The notes under the pieces were generated by a model. The model was not told where the DNA came from. It worked only from the letters and a program-made list of their open reading frames with translations, and searched no databases. This document shows, in pieces, positions 1 through 5,254 of a stretch of 5,254 bases of DNA; the stretch's first letter is position 1; each line of letters starts with the position of its first letter. The position numbers were made by a program, and so were the translations under genes. The stretch is from CADEFQ01 sp035433705 (GTDB lineage Bacteria > Pseudomonadota > Gammaproteobacteria > Steroidobacterales > Steroidobacteraceae). The stretch spans positions 1 through 5,254 of the forward strand of contig DAORVK010000099.1 in assembly GCA_035433705.1 (NCBI GenBank), read 5' to 3'.

Positions 1-50
1 GTGTTACAGCCTTGAGAGGGCTATGTCCTGGGCCTCTAGACGAAGGGAGC
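1..50 (-). tRNA. tRNA-Glu (anticodon CUC), partial, 3' end beyond left edge
   Basis: Read on the minus strand from position 50, this is the 5' part of a glutamate tRNA. It shows a seven-base acceptor strand (GCTCCCT), TC, a D arm with GTCT/GGAC flanking a loop containing GAGGCCCA, a five-pair anticodon stem (TAGCC/GGCTG, outermost pair a G-U wobble) and the loop CTCTCAA. The anticodon is CTC, at plus-strand positions 14-16, so it reads GAG. Acceptor, D arm and start of the variable loop match the well-known bacterial tRNA-Glu closely; E. coli has TTC as anticodon. The rest of the variable loop, the T arm and the 3' acceptor strand lie outside the window, so CCA encoding cannot be judged. GAG is clearly the favoured Glu codon in the neighbouring genes, which suits this isoacceptor. 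Identity is by recognition of conserved sequence and hand folding. Confidence 0.9.
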
Positions 51-81
51 GTCGAACGGCAGCGAGGCCGGAGGGCGCGGT

Positions 82-109
82 ATTATAGAAAGCTTGCCCC
101 CCATAACAA
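82..109 (-). promoter_or_regulatory. Probable sigma-70 promoter of the tRNA-Glu gene
   Basis: On the minus strand a perfect -10 hexamer TATAAT (plus positions 82-87) is preceded, after 16 bp, by TTGTTA (104-109), which matches the -35 consensus at four of six positions. Downstream of the -10 come ACC and then GCGCCCTC (71-78). This resembles the GC-rich discriminator of stringently controlled rRNA and tRNA promoters. The predicted start near 73-75 would give a leader of about 24 bases before the mature tRNA end at 50. The placement and strength fit a stable-RNA promoter. Control by ppGpp is inferred from the discriminator only. Confidence 0.7.
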
Positions 110-125
110 GCGGAACTTACCACCT

Positions 126-1568
126 TTGACTTCCCACACCGCGCCCGTGGAGTCCCCGGCGCCTCTGGCCCGTGTCGTGCCCCGCGATCAGCACACGGTC
201 TCCCGGTCGCAGATCTCTCCGAACGCCCTGCGCGTGCTCTACCGCCTGAAGGATGCAGGATTTCAGGGCTTCCTGGTCGGCGGCTGCGTGCGCGACCTTC
301 TGCTCGGTCTCAGGCCGAAGGATTTCGACGTCGCGACCAATGCCCTGCCCGAGGAAGTCAAACGGCTCTTTCGCAACTGCAGGCTGATCGGTCGCCGCTT
401 CCGCCTCGCTCACGTGTTCTTCGGCGCCGAGATCATCGAGGTCGCGACCTTTCGCGCGGCGAGCGCGCCGGCACTGGGCGAGGAGCCGCTCGCCGATCTC
501 GATCCGGAGGAGGGCGAAGGCCCTGAAATCAGCGAACCTGAAGAGTTCGACGCCGACATCGCGGACACCGAGGGTGAGGACTCGCATGTGCTCGACATGC
601 ATGGCCGGATCCTGCGCGACAACGCCTACGGCACGATCGACGACGACGTCTGGCGGCGCGATTTCACCGCGAACGCGCTCTACTACAACATTGCCGATTT
701 CTCGATCTGGGATTACGTGGGTGGGCTGGAGGACGTGCTTGCGCGGCGCTTGCGTGTCATCGGTGATCCGGAGACGCGCTTTCGCGAGGACCCGGTGCGC
801 ATGCTGCGCGCGGCACGCTTTGCTGCGAAGCTCGACTTCACGATCGACCCACCGGTCGAGGCGGCAATCCACGCGTTCTCCGGTCTGCTCGCGTCGGCGC
901 CTCCGGCGCGCCTCTTCGACGAAACGTTGAAGCTCTTTCTGGCGGGTCATGGCGCGAAGAGCTTTTCCAGCCTGCGCCGCCTCGGTCTCCTCGAAGTGCT
1001 GTTGCCGACGGTGGCCGGGTACTTCGCGCGCCATCCGGACAGCCTGGTCGAACAACTGCTGCTGCGTGGTCTCGAGAATACCGATGGCCGCGTACGCGAG
1101 GGCAAGTCGGTGACGCCGACCTACCTCTTCGCGCTCCTCCTCTACGGCCCGATCGCGCAGGCGATCGAGGCGCTGCCCCCGAACCACTGGCACGAGGCGG
1201 GCGCGATTCTCGACGCGTGTGATGCGGCAGCGCGTGCACTGTCCGCGCGCGTGGCGCTGCCCCGGCGCTTCTCGCTCGGCGTGCGCGAAATGTTCGCGCT
1301 GCAGCCGCGGCTCGAACAGCCACGCGGCCGCCGGGCGCTGCGGCTGCTGGAGCATCCACGTTTCCGCGCGGCCTATGACCTCTTGCTGCTGCGCGCGGAG
1401 TTCGGGCTTGCGTCACCTTCGATGGCAGCCTGGTGGACGCAGTTGCAGGCCGCCTCAGCGGAGGATCGCGGCCGCATGGCCGACGCGTTGTCCGGCGGCG
1501 GCGCCCGCGCGGGTGGGGCGCCCAAGTCGCGCCGCCGGCGACGCGGCGGCGCAAAGCCCGCTGCATGA
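126..1568 (+). CDS. pcnB: Poly(A) polymerase I (PcnB)
   Basis: Adds poly(A) tails to RNA 3' ends with ATP in the cytoplasm, promoting RNA decay. The protein aligns by eye with E. coli PcnB almost throughout. Numbered from TTG at 126 (480 aa; E. coli about 465), the nucleotidyltransferase core has LVGG at 50-53, catalytic DFD at 66-68, and RRDFT with the third Asp at 179. The stretch IGRRFRLAH (88-96) is the signature that separates poly(A) polymerases from CCA-adding enzymes. Next come REDPVRMLRAARFAAKL, PPARLFDE and LLEHPRFRAAYDLL, and a basic tail (KSRRRRRGG). Residues 111-158 are a strongly acidic insertion. The frame is open to the left edge, but a start near 12 would run antisense through the tRNA gene. 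No in-frame ATG precedes the core. TTG 126, after a weak GGAA at 112-115, is my choice; GTG at 147 or 177 is possible. Family assignment is very secure, the start is not. Confidence 0.95.
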   Translation: MTSHTAPVESPAPLARVVPRDQHTVSRSQISPNALRVLYRLKDAGFQGFLVGGCVRDLLLGLRPKDFDVATNALPEEVKRLFRNCRLIGRRFRLAHVFFGAEIIEVATFRAASAPALGEEPLADLDPEEGEGPEISEPEEFDADIADTEGEDSHVLDMHGRILRDNAYGTIDDDVWRRDFTANALYYNIADFSIWDYVGGLEDVLARRLRVIGDPETRFREDPVRMLRAARFAAKLDFTIDPPVEAAIHAFSGLLASAPPARLFDETLKLFLAGHGAKSFSSLRRLGLLEVLLPTVAGYFARHPDSLVEQLLLRGLENTDGRVREGKSVTPTYLFALLLYGPIAQAIEALPPNHWHEAGAILDACDAAARALSARVALPRRFSLGVREMFALQPRLEQPRGRRALRLLEHPRFRAAYDLLLLRAEFGLASPSMAAWWTQLQAASAEDRGRMADALSGGGARAGGAPKSRRRRRGGAKPAA

Positions 1569-2056
1569 CACTGTGGCGGCCGGCGTACGTCGGGGTGGGC
1601 AGCAACCTCGGCGATTCCAGGGCGCTGGTCACGGCGGCAATCGACCGCATCGACGCACTGCCCTCGACCCGCCATCTCGTGCGCGCGCCGCTCTACCGTA
1701 CAGTGCCTTTCGGCCCGGTCACGCAGCCTGACTTCGTCAATAGCGCGGCGGGGTTCCTCACGAGTCTCGAGGCACACGCGCTGCTCGCCGCGCTGCGTGC
1801 GATCGAACTCGCGCTCGGCCGCGAGCCGGCGCGCGTGCGCTGGGGTCCGCGCACGATCGACCTCGACCTGCTGATGCTCGGTAGCGAGCGCATCACCGAC
1901 GAGTCTCTCGAGCTGCCCCATCCGGGCATTGCCGGGCGCGCGTTCGTGCTGCTGCCGCTGGCCGCAATCGCGCCGCACCTCGTCGTGCCCGGCGTAGGCG
2001 CGGTGGCCGAATTGCAGCGGCGGGTTGCGACCGGCGGCATCGAGAGACTGACATGA
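1565..2056 (+). CDS. folK: 6-hydroxymethyl-7,8-dihydropterin pyrophosphokinase (HPPK)
   Basis: Transfers pyrophosphate from ATP to 6-hydroxymethyl-7,8-dihydropterin, giving the substrate that dihydropteroate synthase joins to p-aminobenzoate in folate synthesis; a soluble enzyme. At 163 aa it is close to E. coli FolK (159). Visible family marks are YVGVGSNLGD at 8-17, PFGPVTQPDFVN, and the HPPK signature RWGPRTIDLDLL with Mg-binding Asp99 and Asp101 (equivalents of E. coli Asp95 and Asp97). LPHPGIAGRAFVLLPL follows. The ATG at 1565 sits in the ATGA overlap with the pcnB stop, places GSNLGD at the normal distance from the N terminus, and lacks a clear ribosome binding site, so translation is probably coupled to pcnB. 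The 3' end overlaps the next gene in the same way. The protein is a stand-alone HPPK, not fused to FolB or FolP. Confidence 0.97.
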   Translation: MTLWRPAYVGVGSNLGDSRALVTAAIDRIDALPSTRHLVRAPLYRTVPFGPVTQPDFVNSAAGFLTSLEAHALLAALRAIELALGREPARVRWGPRTIDLDLLMLGSERITDESLELPHPGIAGRAFVLLPLAAIAPHLVVPGVGAVAELQRRVATGGIERLT

Positions 2057-2709
2057 CGGCCACGGCGCCGCAGCGCTACATCGTCGTCGAAGGGCCAATC
2101 GGTGTCGGCAAGACGAGCCTCGCGCGCCGCCTCGCGGAGAAGCTCGATGCTGCCCTGATACTCGAGCACGCCGGGGAGAACCCGTTTCTCGAGCGCTTTT
2201 ACCGGAACCCGCGCGCGGGCGCGCTTCCCGCGCAGCTGCATTTCCTCTTCCAGCGCGCGCAGCAGCAGGCGGCGATGCGCCAGCAGGACCTGTTTGCCGC
2301 CGTGCGTGTCGCTGATTACCTCTTCGAGAAGGACCGGCTCTTTGCGCGCCTGACGCTCGATGCGGCGGAATTCGCTCTCTACGGGCAGATCGAGACGCGC
2401 CTCGCCATCGATGCGCCGAAACCGGACCTCGTGATCTATCTGCAGGCACCGGTCGACACCCTGCTCGAGCGCATCGCGAAGCGGCGAGTTGCGCACGAGC
2501 AGCTGATCGAGCGCGGCTATCTGCAGAGCCTGAATGAAGCCTACGCCCAGTTCTTTCACGACTATACCGCCGCGCCGCTGCTCATCGTCAATGCGGCGGC
2601 CATCGACCCGATTGCGAACAGCACGGACTTCGAGGAGCTGTACGCAGCGGTCATCCGCGTGCGCAAGGGCCGCCAGTACTTCAATCCGATGCGCCACAGG
2701 GCGATTTAG
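2053..2709 (+). CDS. Deoxynucleoside kinase (bacterial deoxyguanosine/deoxyadenosine kinase family)
   Basis: A 218-aa soluble P-loop kinase predicted to phosphorylate deoxynucleosides to 5'-monophosphates for salvage. The N terminus carries VVEGPIGVGKTS with the Walker A loop at 14-22, followed by LEHAGENPFLERFY, a substrate-side segment typical of the family. VADYLFEKDRLFA (Asp88, Asp94-Arg95) corresponds to the substrate-binding ERS and downstream region of animal enzymes in its bacterial form. PDLVIYLQAPVDTLLERI leads into a lid with several arginines (Arg140, Arg144, Arg145). ATG 2053 lies in an ATGA overlap with the folK stop, with a weak GAGAG at 2042-2046, so coupling to folK is likely. 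B. subtilis deoxyguanosine kinase shares the same motif order. Preference for dG, dA or pyrimidines cannot be read from sequence. It differs from thymidylate kinase (Tmk), which has other motifs after the P-loop. Confidence 0.9.
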   Translation: MTATAPQRYIVVEGPIGVGKTSLARRLAEKLDAALILEHAGENPFLERFYRNPRAGALPAQLHFLFQRAQQQAAMRQQDLFAAVRVADYLFEKDRLFARLTLDAAEFALYGQIETRLAIDAPKPDLVIYLQAPVDTLLERIAKRRVAHEQLIERGYLQSLNEAYAQFFHDYTAAPLLIVNAAAIDPIANSTDFEELYAAVIRVRKGRQYFNPMRHRAI

Positions 2710-2723
2710 GGCACACTTTTCGC

Positions 2724-3554
2724 ATGTACACGCAACTCGAACTGCGCGACTCGTCGCGGCCTCCGGTTTCGCTCTCGACGCTCGACCGGATGAAGGCACA
2801 GCGCGAGAAGATCGCCTGCCTCACGTGCTACGACGCGAGCTTTGCGGTCCTGCTCGATGCTGCCGATGTCGACGTGATCCTGGTCGGCGATTCGCTCGGC
2901 ATGGTGATCCAGGGGCACGACACCACGGTGCCGGTGACCATGGATGACATCGTGTATCACTGCCGGGCGGTCGCGCGCGGCCTGCACCGGCCTTTCCTGA
3001 TGGCCGATTTGCCGTTCATGAGCTACCCGTCGAAGGAGCGTGCGCTCGAGAACTCGGTGCGCCTGATGCAGGAGGGTGGCGCAGAGATGGTCAAGCTCGA
3101 GAGCGGCGCCGGACAGGTCGAGATCGTCGAGTTCCTCGCGAGCCACGACATCGCGGTGTGCGCGCACCTTGGCCTGAAGCCGCAATCGGTGCACAAGACG
3201 GGCGGCTTTCGGGTGCAGGGGCGTGGGGTGGACGCTGCGCGGCGCATTCTCGACAGCGCGAAGGCGCTCGAGGCGGCTGGCGCAGACATCGTGTTGCTCG
3301 AGTGCATTCCGAACGAGCTTGGGGCAGAAATCTCCGCCGCGCTCACTGTGCCGGTGATCGGCATCGGCGCGGGTCCCGCGACCGACGGTCAGATCCTCGT
3401 GCTCTACGACATCCTCGACATCACGAGCGGCAGGAAGCCGCGCTTCGTGCAGAATTTCATGGAGGGTGCCGGCAACAACCTCGAGGCGATACGCCGCTAC
3501 GTGCGTGCCATCAAGGACGCCAGCTATCCCGGCCCCGAGCACGGGTTCGCGTAA
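2724..3554 (+). CDS. panB: 3-methyl-2-oxobutanoate hydroxymethyltransferase (ketopantoate hydroxymethyltransferase)
   Basis: First committed step of pantothenate synthesis: transfers a hydroxymethyl group from 5,10-methylene-tetrahydrofolate to 2-oxoisovalerate, giving ketopantoate; cytoplasmic TIM-barrel enzyme. The 276-aa product aligns with E. coli PanB (264 aa) along its length. Metal-binding acids are all present: Asp56 in LVGDSLGM, Asp95 in MADLPFMSY and Glu126 in MVKLESG; the catalytic Glu193 lies in LLECIPNEL. Other marks are GHDTTVPVTMDDIVYH, HLGLKPQSVH, VQGRG, VPVIGIGAGPATDGQILV and the C-terminal YPGPEHGF. The start at ATG 2724 gives about 12 residues more than E. coli. The next in-frame ATG (2790) would remove part of the conserved N-terminal helix (STLDRMKAQREK), so I keep 2724, though no good ribosome binding site precedes it. 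It starts 14 bp after the kinase gene, consistent with one transcript. Confidence 0.97.
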   Translation: MYTQLELRDSSRPPVSLSTLDRMKAQREKIACLTCYDASFAVLLDAADVDVILVGDSLGMVIQGHDTTVPVTMDDIVYHCRAVARGLHRPFLMADLPFMSYPSKERALENSVRLMQEGGAEMVKLESGAGQVEIVEFLASHDIAVCAHLGLKPQSVHKTGGFRVQGRGVDAARRILDSAKALEAAGADIVLLECIPNELGAEISAALTVPVIGIGAGPATDGQILVLYDILDITSGRKPRFVQNFMEGAGNNLEAIRRYVRAIKDASYPGPEHGFA

Positions 3555-3560
3555 GCCCGC

Positions 3561-4412
3561 ATGGAAACCGTCACTGCGATCGGGGAGGTGCGCGAACGCG
3601 TGTGTGCCTGGAAGCGGGCAGGCGCACGGATCGCCTTCGTGCCGACCATGGGCAACCTGCATGCCGGGCATATCAGCCTGATCGAGCTGGCGCGTCGGCA
3701 CGGCGAGCGCTTCGTCGCGAGCATTTTCGTCAACCCGATGCAGTTCGGGCCGAACGAGGATTTCGCGCACTATCCGCGCACGCCGGCACGCGATTCGGAG
3801 ATGCTCGCCGCAGCAGGCTGCGATCTGATGTTCATGCCCGATGTGGCGCAGATGTACGGGCAGGGCGCCACGCCTCCCACACGAGTCGAGGTGCCGGAGA
3901 TCTCGGCGACGCTGTGCGGCGGGTTCCGCCCCGGCCACTTCGAAGGCGTCGCTACCGTGGTCGCGAAGCTCTTCAACATCGTGCAGCCCGACGTCGCGGT
4001 GTTCGGCGAGAAGGATTTCCAGCAGCTCGCCGTCATCCGGCGCATGACCGCCGACCTGTGTTTTCCGACCACCATCATCGGTGCGCCGACCGTGCGCGAA
4101 GCGGACGGCCTCGCGATGAGTTCGCGCAACCAGTACCTGACCGCGACCGAACGGGCCGTCGCGCCGCAGATCCATGCGGCCCTCCTGGCCGCGACCCGCG
4201 CCATCGCCTCCGGGGAGACGGACTACGCTCGGCTCGAACGCGACGGTACGGCACAGCTCGCGGGCCATGGTTTTCGCCTCGACTATTTCGCGGTGCGTCG
4301 CCGGGTCGATCTTTCGCTGCCATCGCCGACCGACCGCGAACTCGTCGTGCTCGTCGCCGTGCGGATTGGCAAGGCGAGGCTGATCGACAATCTGCAGGTG
4401 GAGCGCGCTTAG
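3561..4412 (+). CDS. panC: Pantothenate synthetase (pantoate--beta-alanine ligase)
   Basis: ATP-dependent ligation of D-pantoate and beta-alanine through a pantoyl-adenylate intermediate, giving pantothenate (vitamin B5) for coenzyme A; cytoplasmic. At 283 aa it equals E. coli PanC in length. The HIGH-like nucleotide motif is PTMGNLHAGH with His34 and His37. FVNPMQFGPNEDFAHYPRT and RPGHFEGVATVVAKLFNIVQPD follow, then FGEKDFQQL with Lys151 and Asp152, DGLAMSSRNQYL (KMSKS-like region) and the C-terminal ARLIDN. All expected active-site residues are visible, so it should be functional. ATG 3561 is six bases after the panB stop, indicating a shared transcript; no strong ribosome binding site is present. 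Its TAG stop overlaps the stop codon of the convergent queG. panD does not follow, unlike the panBCD order of several relatives. Confidence 0.97.
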   Translation: METVTAIGEVRERVCAWKRAGARIAFVPTMGNLHAGHISLIELARRHGERFVASIFVNPMQFGPNEDFAHYPRTPARDSEMLAAAGCDLMFMPDVAQMYGQGATPPTRVEVPEISATLCGGFRPGHFEGVATVVAKLFNIVQPDVAVFGEKDFQQLAVIRRMTADLCFPTTIIGAPTVREADGLAMSSRNQYLTATERAVAPQIHAALLAATRAIASGETDYARLERDGTAQLAGHGFRLDYFAVRRRVDLSLPSPTDRELVVLVAVRIGKARLIDNLQVERA

Positions 4413-5254
4413 AGCTGCGGGCGGCGGGCTGCGGGCTGCGGGCGAGAGTGTTGCGCCAGGGCCCACGCCACGTGCTCCCTGACCAATGGGGAGGAGTCCT
4501 CTGCCCGGCTGTGCAGCGCCGCGAGGGTCTGCGGGTTCGTGGGCGCGTTGCCGAGCGCGACGGCGATGTTGCGCAGCCAGCGCTCGTAACCGATGCGGTA
4601 GATGGCCGAGCCGCGCATGCGCGCGTCGAATTCCTCCGCCGTCCACGCGAAGAGCTCGCTGAGCCGTGGCGCATCGAGCGCGTGACGCGCGCGGAAATCC
4701 GGGTGATGGGCCTCGCGCGCGAACTTGTTCCAGGGGCACACGAGCTGACAGTCGTCGCAACCGTAGATGCGGTTGCCCATCGCGCGGCGCAGTGACTCGG
4801 GTATCGGCCCGTGGAGCTCGATCGTGAGGTAGGAGATGCAGCGGCGAGCGTCGAGCTGGTAGGGCGCCGTGATGGCGCCGGTGGGGCAGGCGGGGATGCA
4901 TTTGCTGCATGTGCCGCAGTGGGCCGTGGCAGGTTCATCGAGCGGCAGCTCGAGCGTCGTGAAGATCTCGCCCAGAAAGAAGTACGAACCGGCGTCGCGC
5001 GCGATGAGATTCGTGTGCTTGCCAATCCAGCCGAGGCCCGCCTTGCGCGCGAGGGCTTTCTCGAGCACCGGCGCGCTGTCGACGAACACGCGGTGTCCGA
5101 TGGGGCCGGCCACGGCCTCGAGGCGCGCGGCGAGCGTCGCGAGCTGCTTGCGCATCAGCTTGTGATAATCGCGCCCGAGCGCGTAGCGCGACACGTAGCC
5201 GAGCGCGGGCTCGTCAAGCACGGTGTCCGCGGGGCGTGTATCCGGCGGCCAGTA
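4409..5254 (-). CDS. queG: Epoxyqueuosine reductase QueG, partial (N terminus beyond right edge)
   Basis: Cobalamin-dependent iron-sulfur enzyme that reduces epoxyqueuosine to queuosine at wobble position 34 of tRNA-Tyr, -His, -Asn and -Asp; cytoplasmic, last step of the pathway. The 281 codons present match E. coli QueG from about residue 86 onward, from YWPPDTRPADT through LGYVSRYALGRDYHKLMRK. FVDSAPVLE holds the Asp proposed as general acid. The first ferredoxin-like motif CGTCSKCIPACP is encoded at 4883-4918, RRCISYLTIEL contains another conserved Cys (4838-4840), and the second motif CDDCQLVCP is at 4733-4759. GSAIYRIGYERWLRNIAVALGNAP and the following HEAT-like helices end in a Pro/Arg/Ala tail encoded by a short repeat. 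The frame stays open to the right edge; a GTG at 5219-5221 is internal, not the start. It is convergent with panC, so separate from the plus-strand operon. Confidence 0.96.
   Translation of the reverse strand, partial: YWPPDTRPADTVLDEPALGYVSRYALGRDYHKLMRKQLATLAARLEAVAGPIGHRVFVDSAPVLEKALARKAGLGWIGKHTNLIARDAGSYFFLGEIFTTLELPLDEPATAHCGTCSKCIPACPTGAITAPYQLDARRCISYLTIELHGPIPESLRRAMGNRIYGCDDCQLVCPWNKFAREAHHPDFRARHALDAPRLSELFAWTAEEFDARMRGSAIYRIGYERWLRNIAVALGNAPTNPQTLAALHSRAEDSSPLVREHVAWALAQHSRPQPAARRPQL
4424..4443. repeat. Short GC-rich tandem repeat (7-bp unit gcgggct, nearly three copies)
   Basis: Two full copies of GCGGGCT (4424-4430, 4431-4437) and six bases of a third (4438-4443) lie inside the last codons of queG, just past the panC stop. 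A related GCGGGCG stretch precedes them. Because seven is not a multiple of three, gain or loss of one unit would shift the queG frame near its end. The repeat encodes the variable Pro/Ala/Arg tail of QueG. It does not form a hairpin with itself and is not a terminator by sequence. Confidence 0.6.

Noticed and set aside
94..123. Plus-strand promoter TTGCCC with TACCAC for pcnB
   Set aside because: Both boxes are poor matches and the implied start would leave almost no leader before TTG 126.
117..1355. Minus-strand open frame (412 codons) across pcnB
   Set aside because: It is the complement of a highly conserved pcnB reading frame, has low-complexity Arg-rich composition and no family match.
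1433..1564. Upstream extension of folK to an ATG at 1433
   Set aside because: It would overlap pcnB by 136 bases and add 44 residues absent from FolK proteins. ATG 1565 gives the normal length and an ATGA junction.
126..1568. CCA-adding enzyme instead of poly(A) polymerase
   Set aside because: The IGRRFRLAH signature, RNA-binding C-terminal blocks and basic tail match PcnB, and no HD domain typical of gammaproteobacterial CCA enzymes is present.
2790..2792. Alternative panB start at the second in-frame ATG
   Set aside because: It would delete the segment STLDR that aligns with the E. coli PanB N terminus and is not preceded by a better ribosome binding site.
4414..4445. Rho-independent terminator or REP element after panC
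   Set aside because: The stretch is a direct repeat without an inverted partner and without a T run on either strand.
3158..4795. Plus-strand open frame (545 codons) across panB, panC and the end of queG
   Set aside because: Out of frame with three recognised genes and extremely Arg-rich; a shadow.
2706..4910. Long minus-strand open frame (734 codons) antisense to panB, panC and part of queG
   Set aside because: Its translation is rich in Arg, His, Ala and Asp with no recognisable domain, while plus-strand panB and panC are fully conserved. Long antisense frames are expected in GC-rich DNA.

Overview
The window is about two-thirds G+C and densely coded. It reads as chromosomal core sequence from a high-GC gammaproteobacterium. 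The basis is a true bacterial poly(A) polymerase I (PcnB) followed by folK and panBC, an order known from Pseudomonas and Xanthomonas relatives, plus a gamma-type QueG. Lineages such as Steroidobacterales, Nevskiales, Xanthomonadales or Chromatiales would fit, but the sequence alone does not decide. I see no insertion sequences, phage genes, CRISPR arrays or signs of recent transfer.

Layout. Positions 1-50 hold the 5' two-thirds of a tRNA-Glu(CUC) gene on the minus strand, which runs off the left edge. Its probable promoter (TTGTTA, 16 bp, TATAAT, then a GCGCC-type discriminator) lies at 82-109 on the minus strand. Going the other way, a plus-strand gene train fills 126-4412: pcnB, folK, a deoxynucleoside kinase, panB and panC. 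The first three are joined by ATGA stop/start overlaps; panB and panC follow after gaps of 14 and 6 bp. From the right edge, queG is read on the minus strand and meets panC tail to tail. The two stop codons share the four bases TTAG at 4409-4412. No stretch over 300 bases lacks a gene.

How the genes may work together. PcnB adds 3' poly(A) tails that mark RNAs for decay. FolK makes the pterin pyrophosphate needed for folate. PanB uses the folate derivative 5,10-methylene-tetrahydrofolate to make ketopantoate, and PanC joins pantoate to beta-alanine to give pantothenate, the coenzyme A precursor. The deoxynucleoside kinase salvages deoxynucleosides. QueG completes queuosine in tRNA and is probably transcribed separately. 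panD, the usual beta-alanine source, is not next to panC.

I do not see a new biological system. The points most worth a second look are the compact tRNA/pcnB divergent promoter region, the absence of any usable ATG start for pcnB, an acidic insertion in the PcnB catalytic domain, the nucleoside kinase placed inside the folate-pantothenate cluster, and the interlocked panC/queG stop codons.
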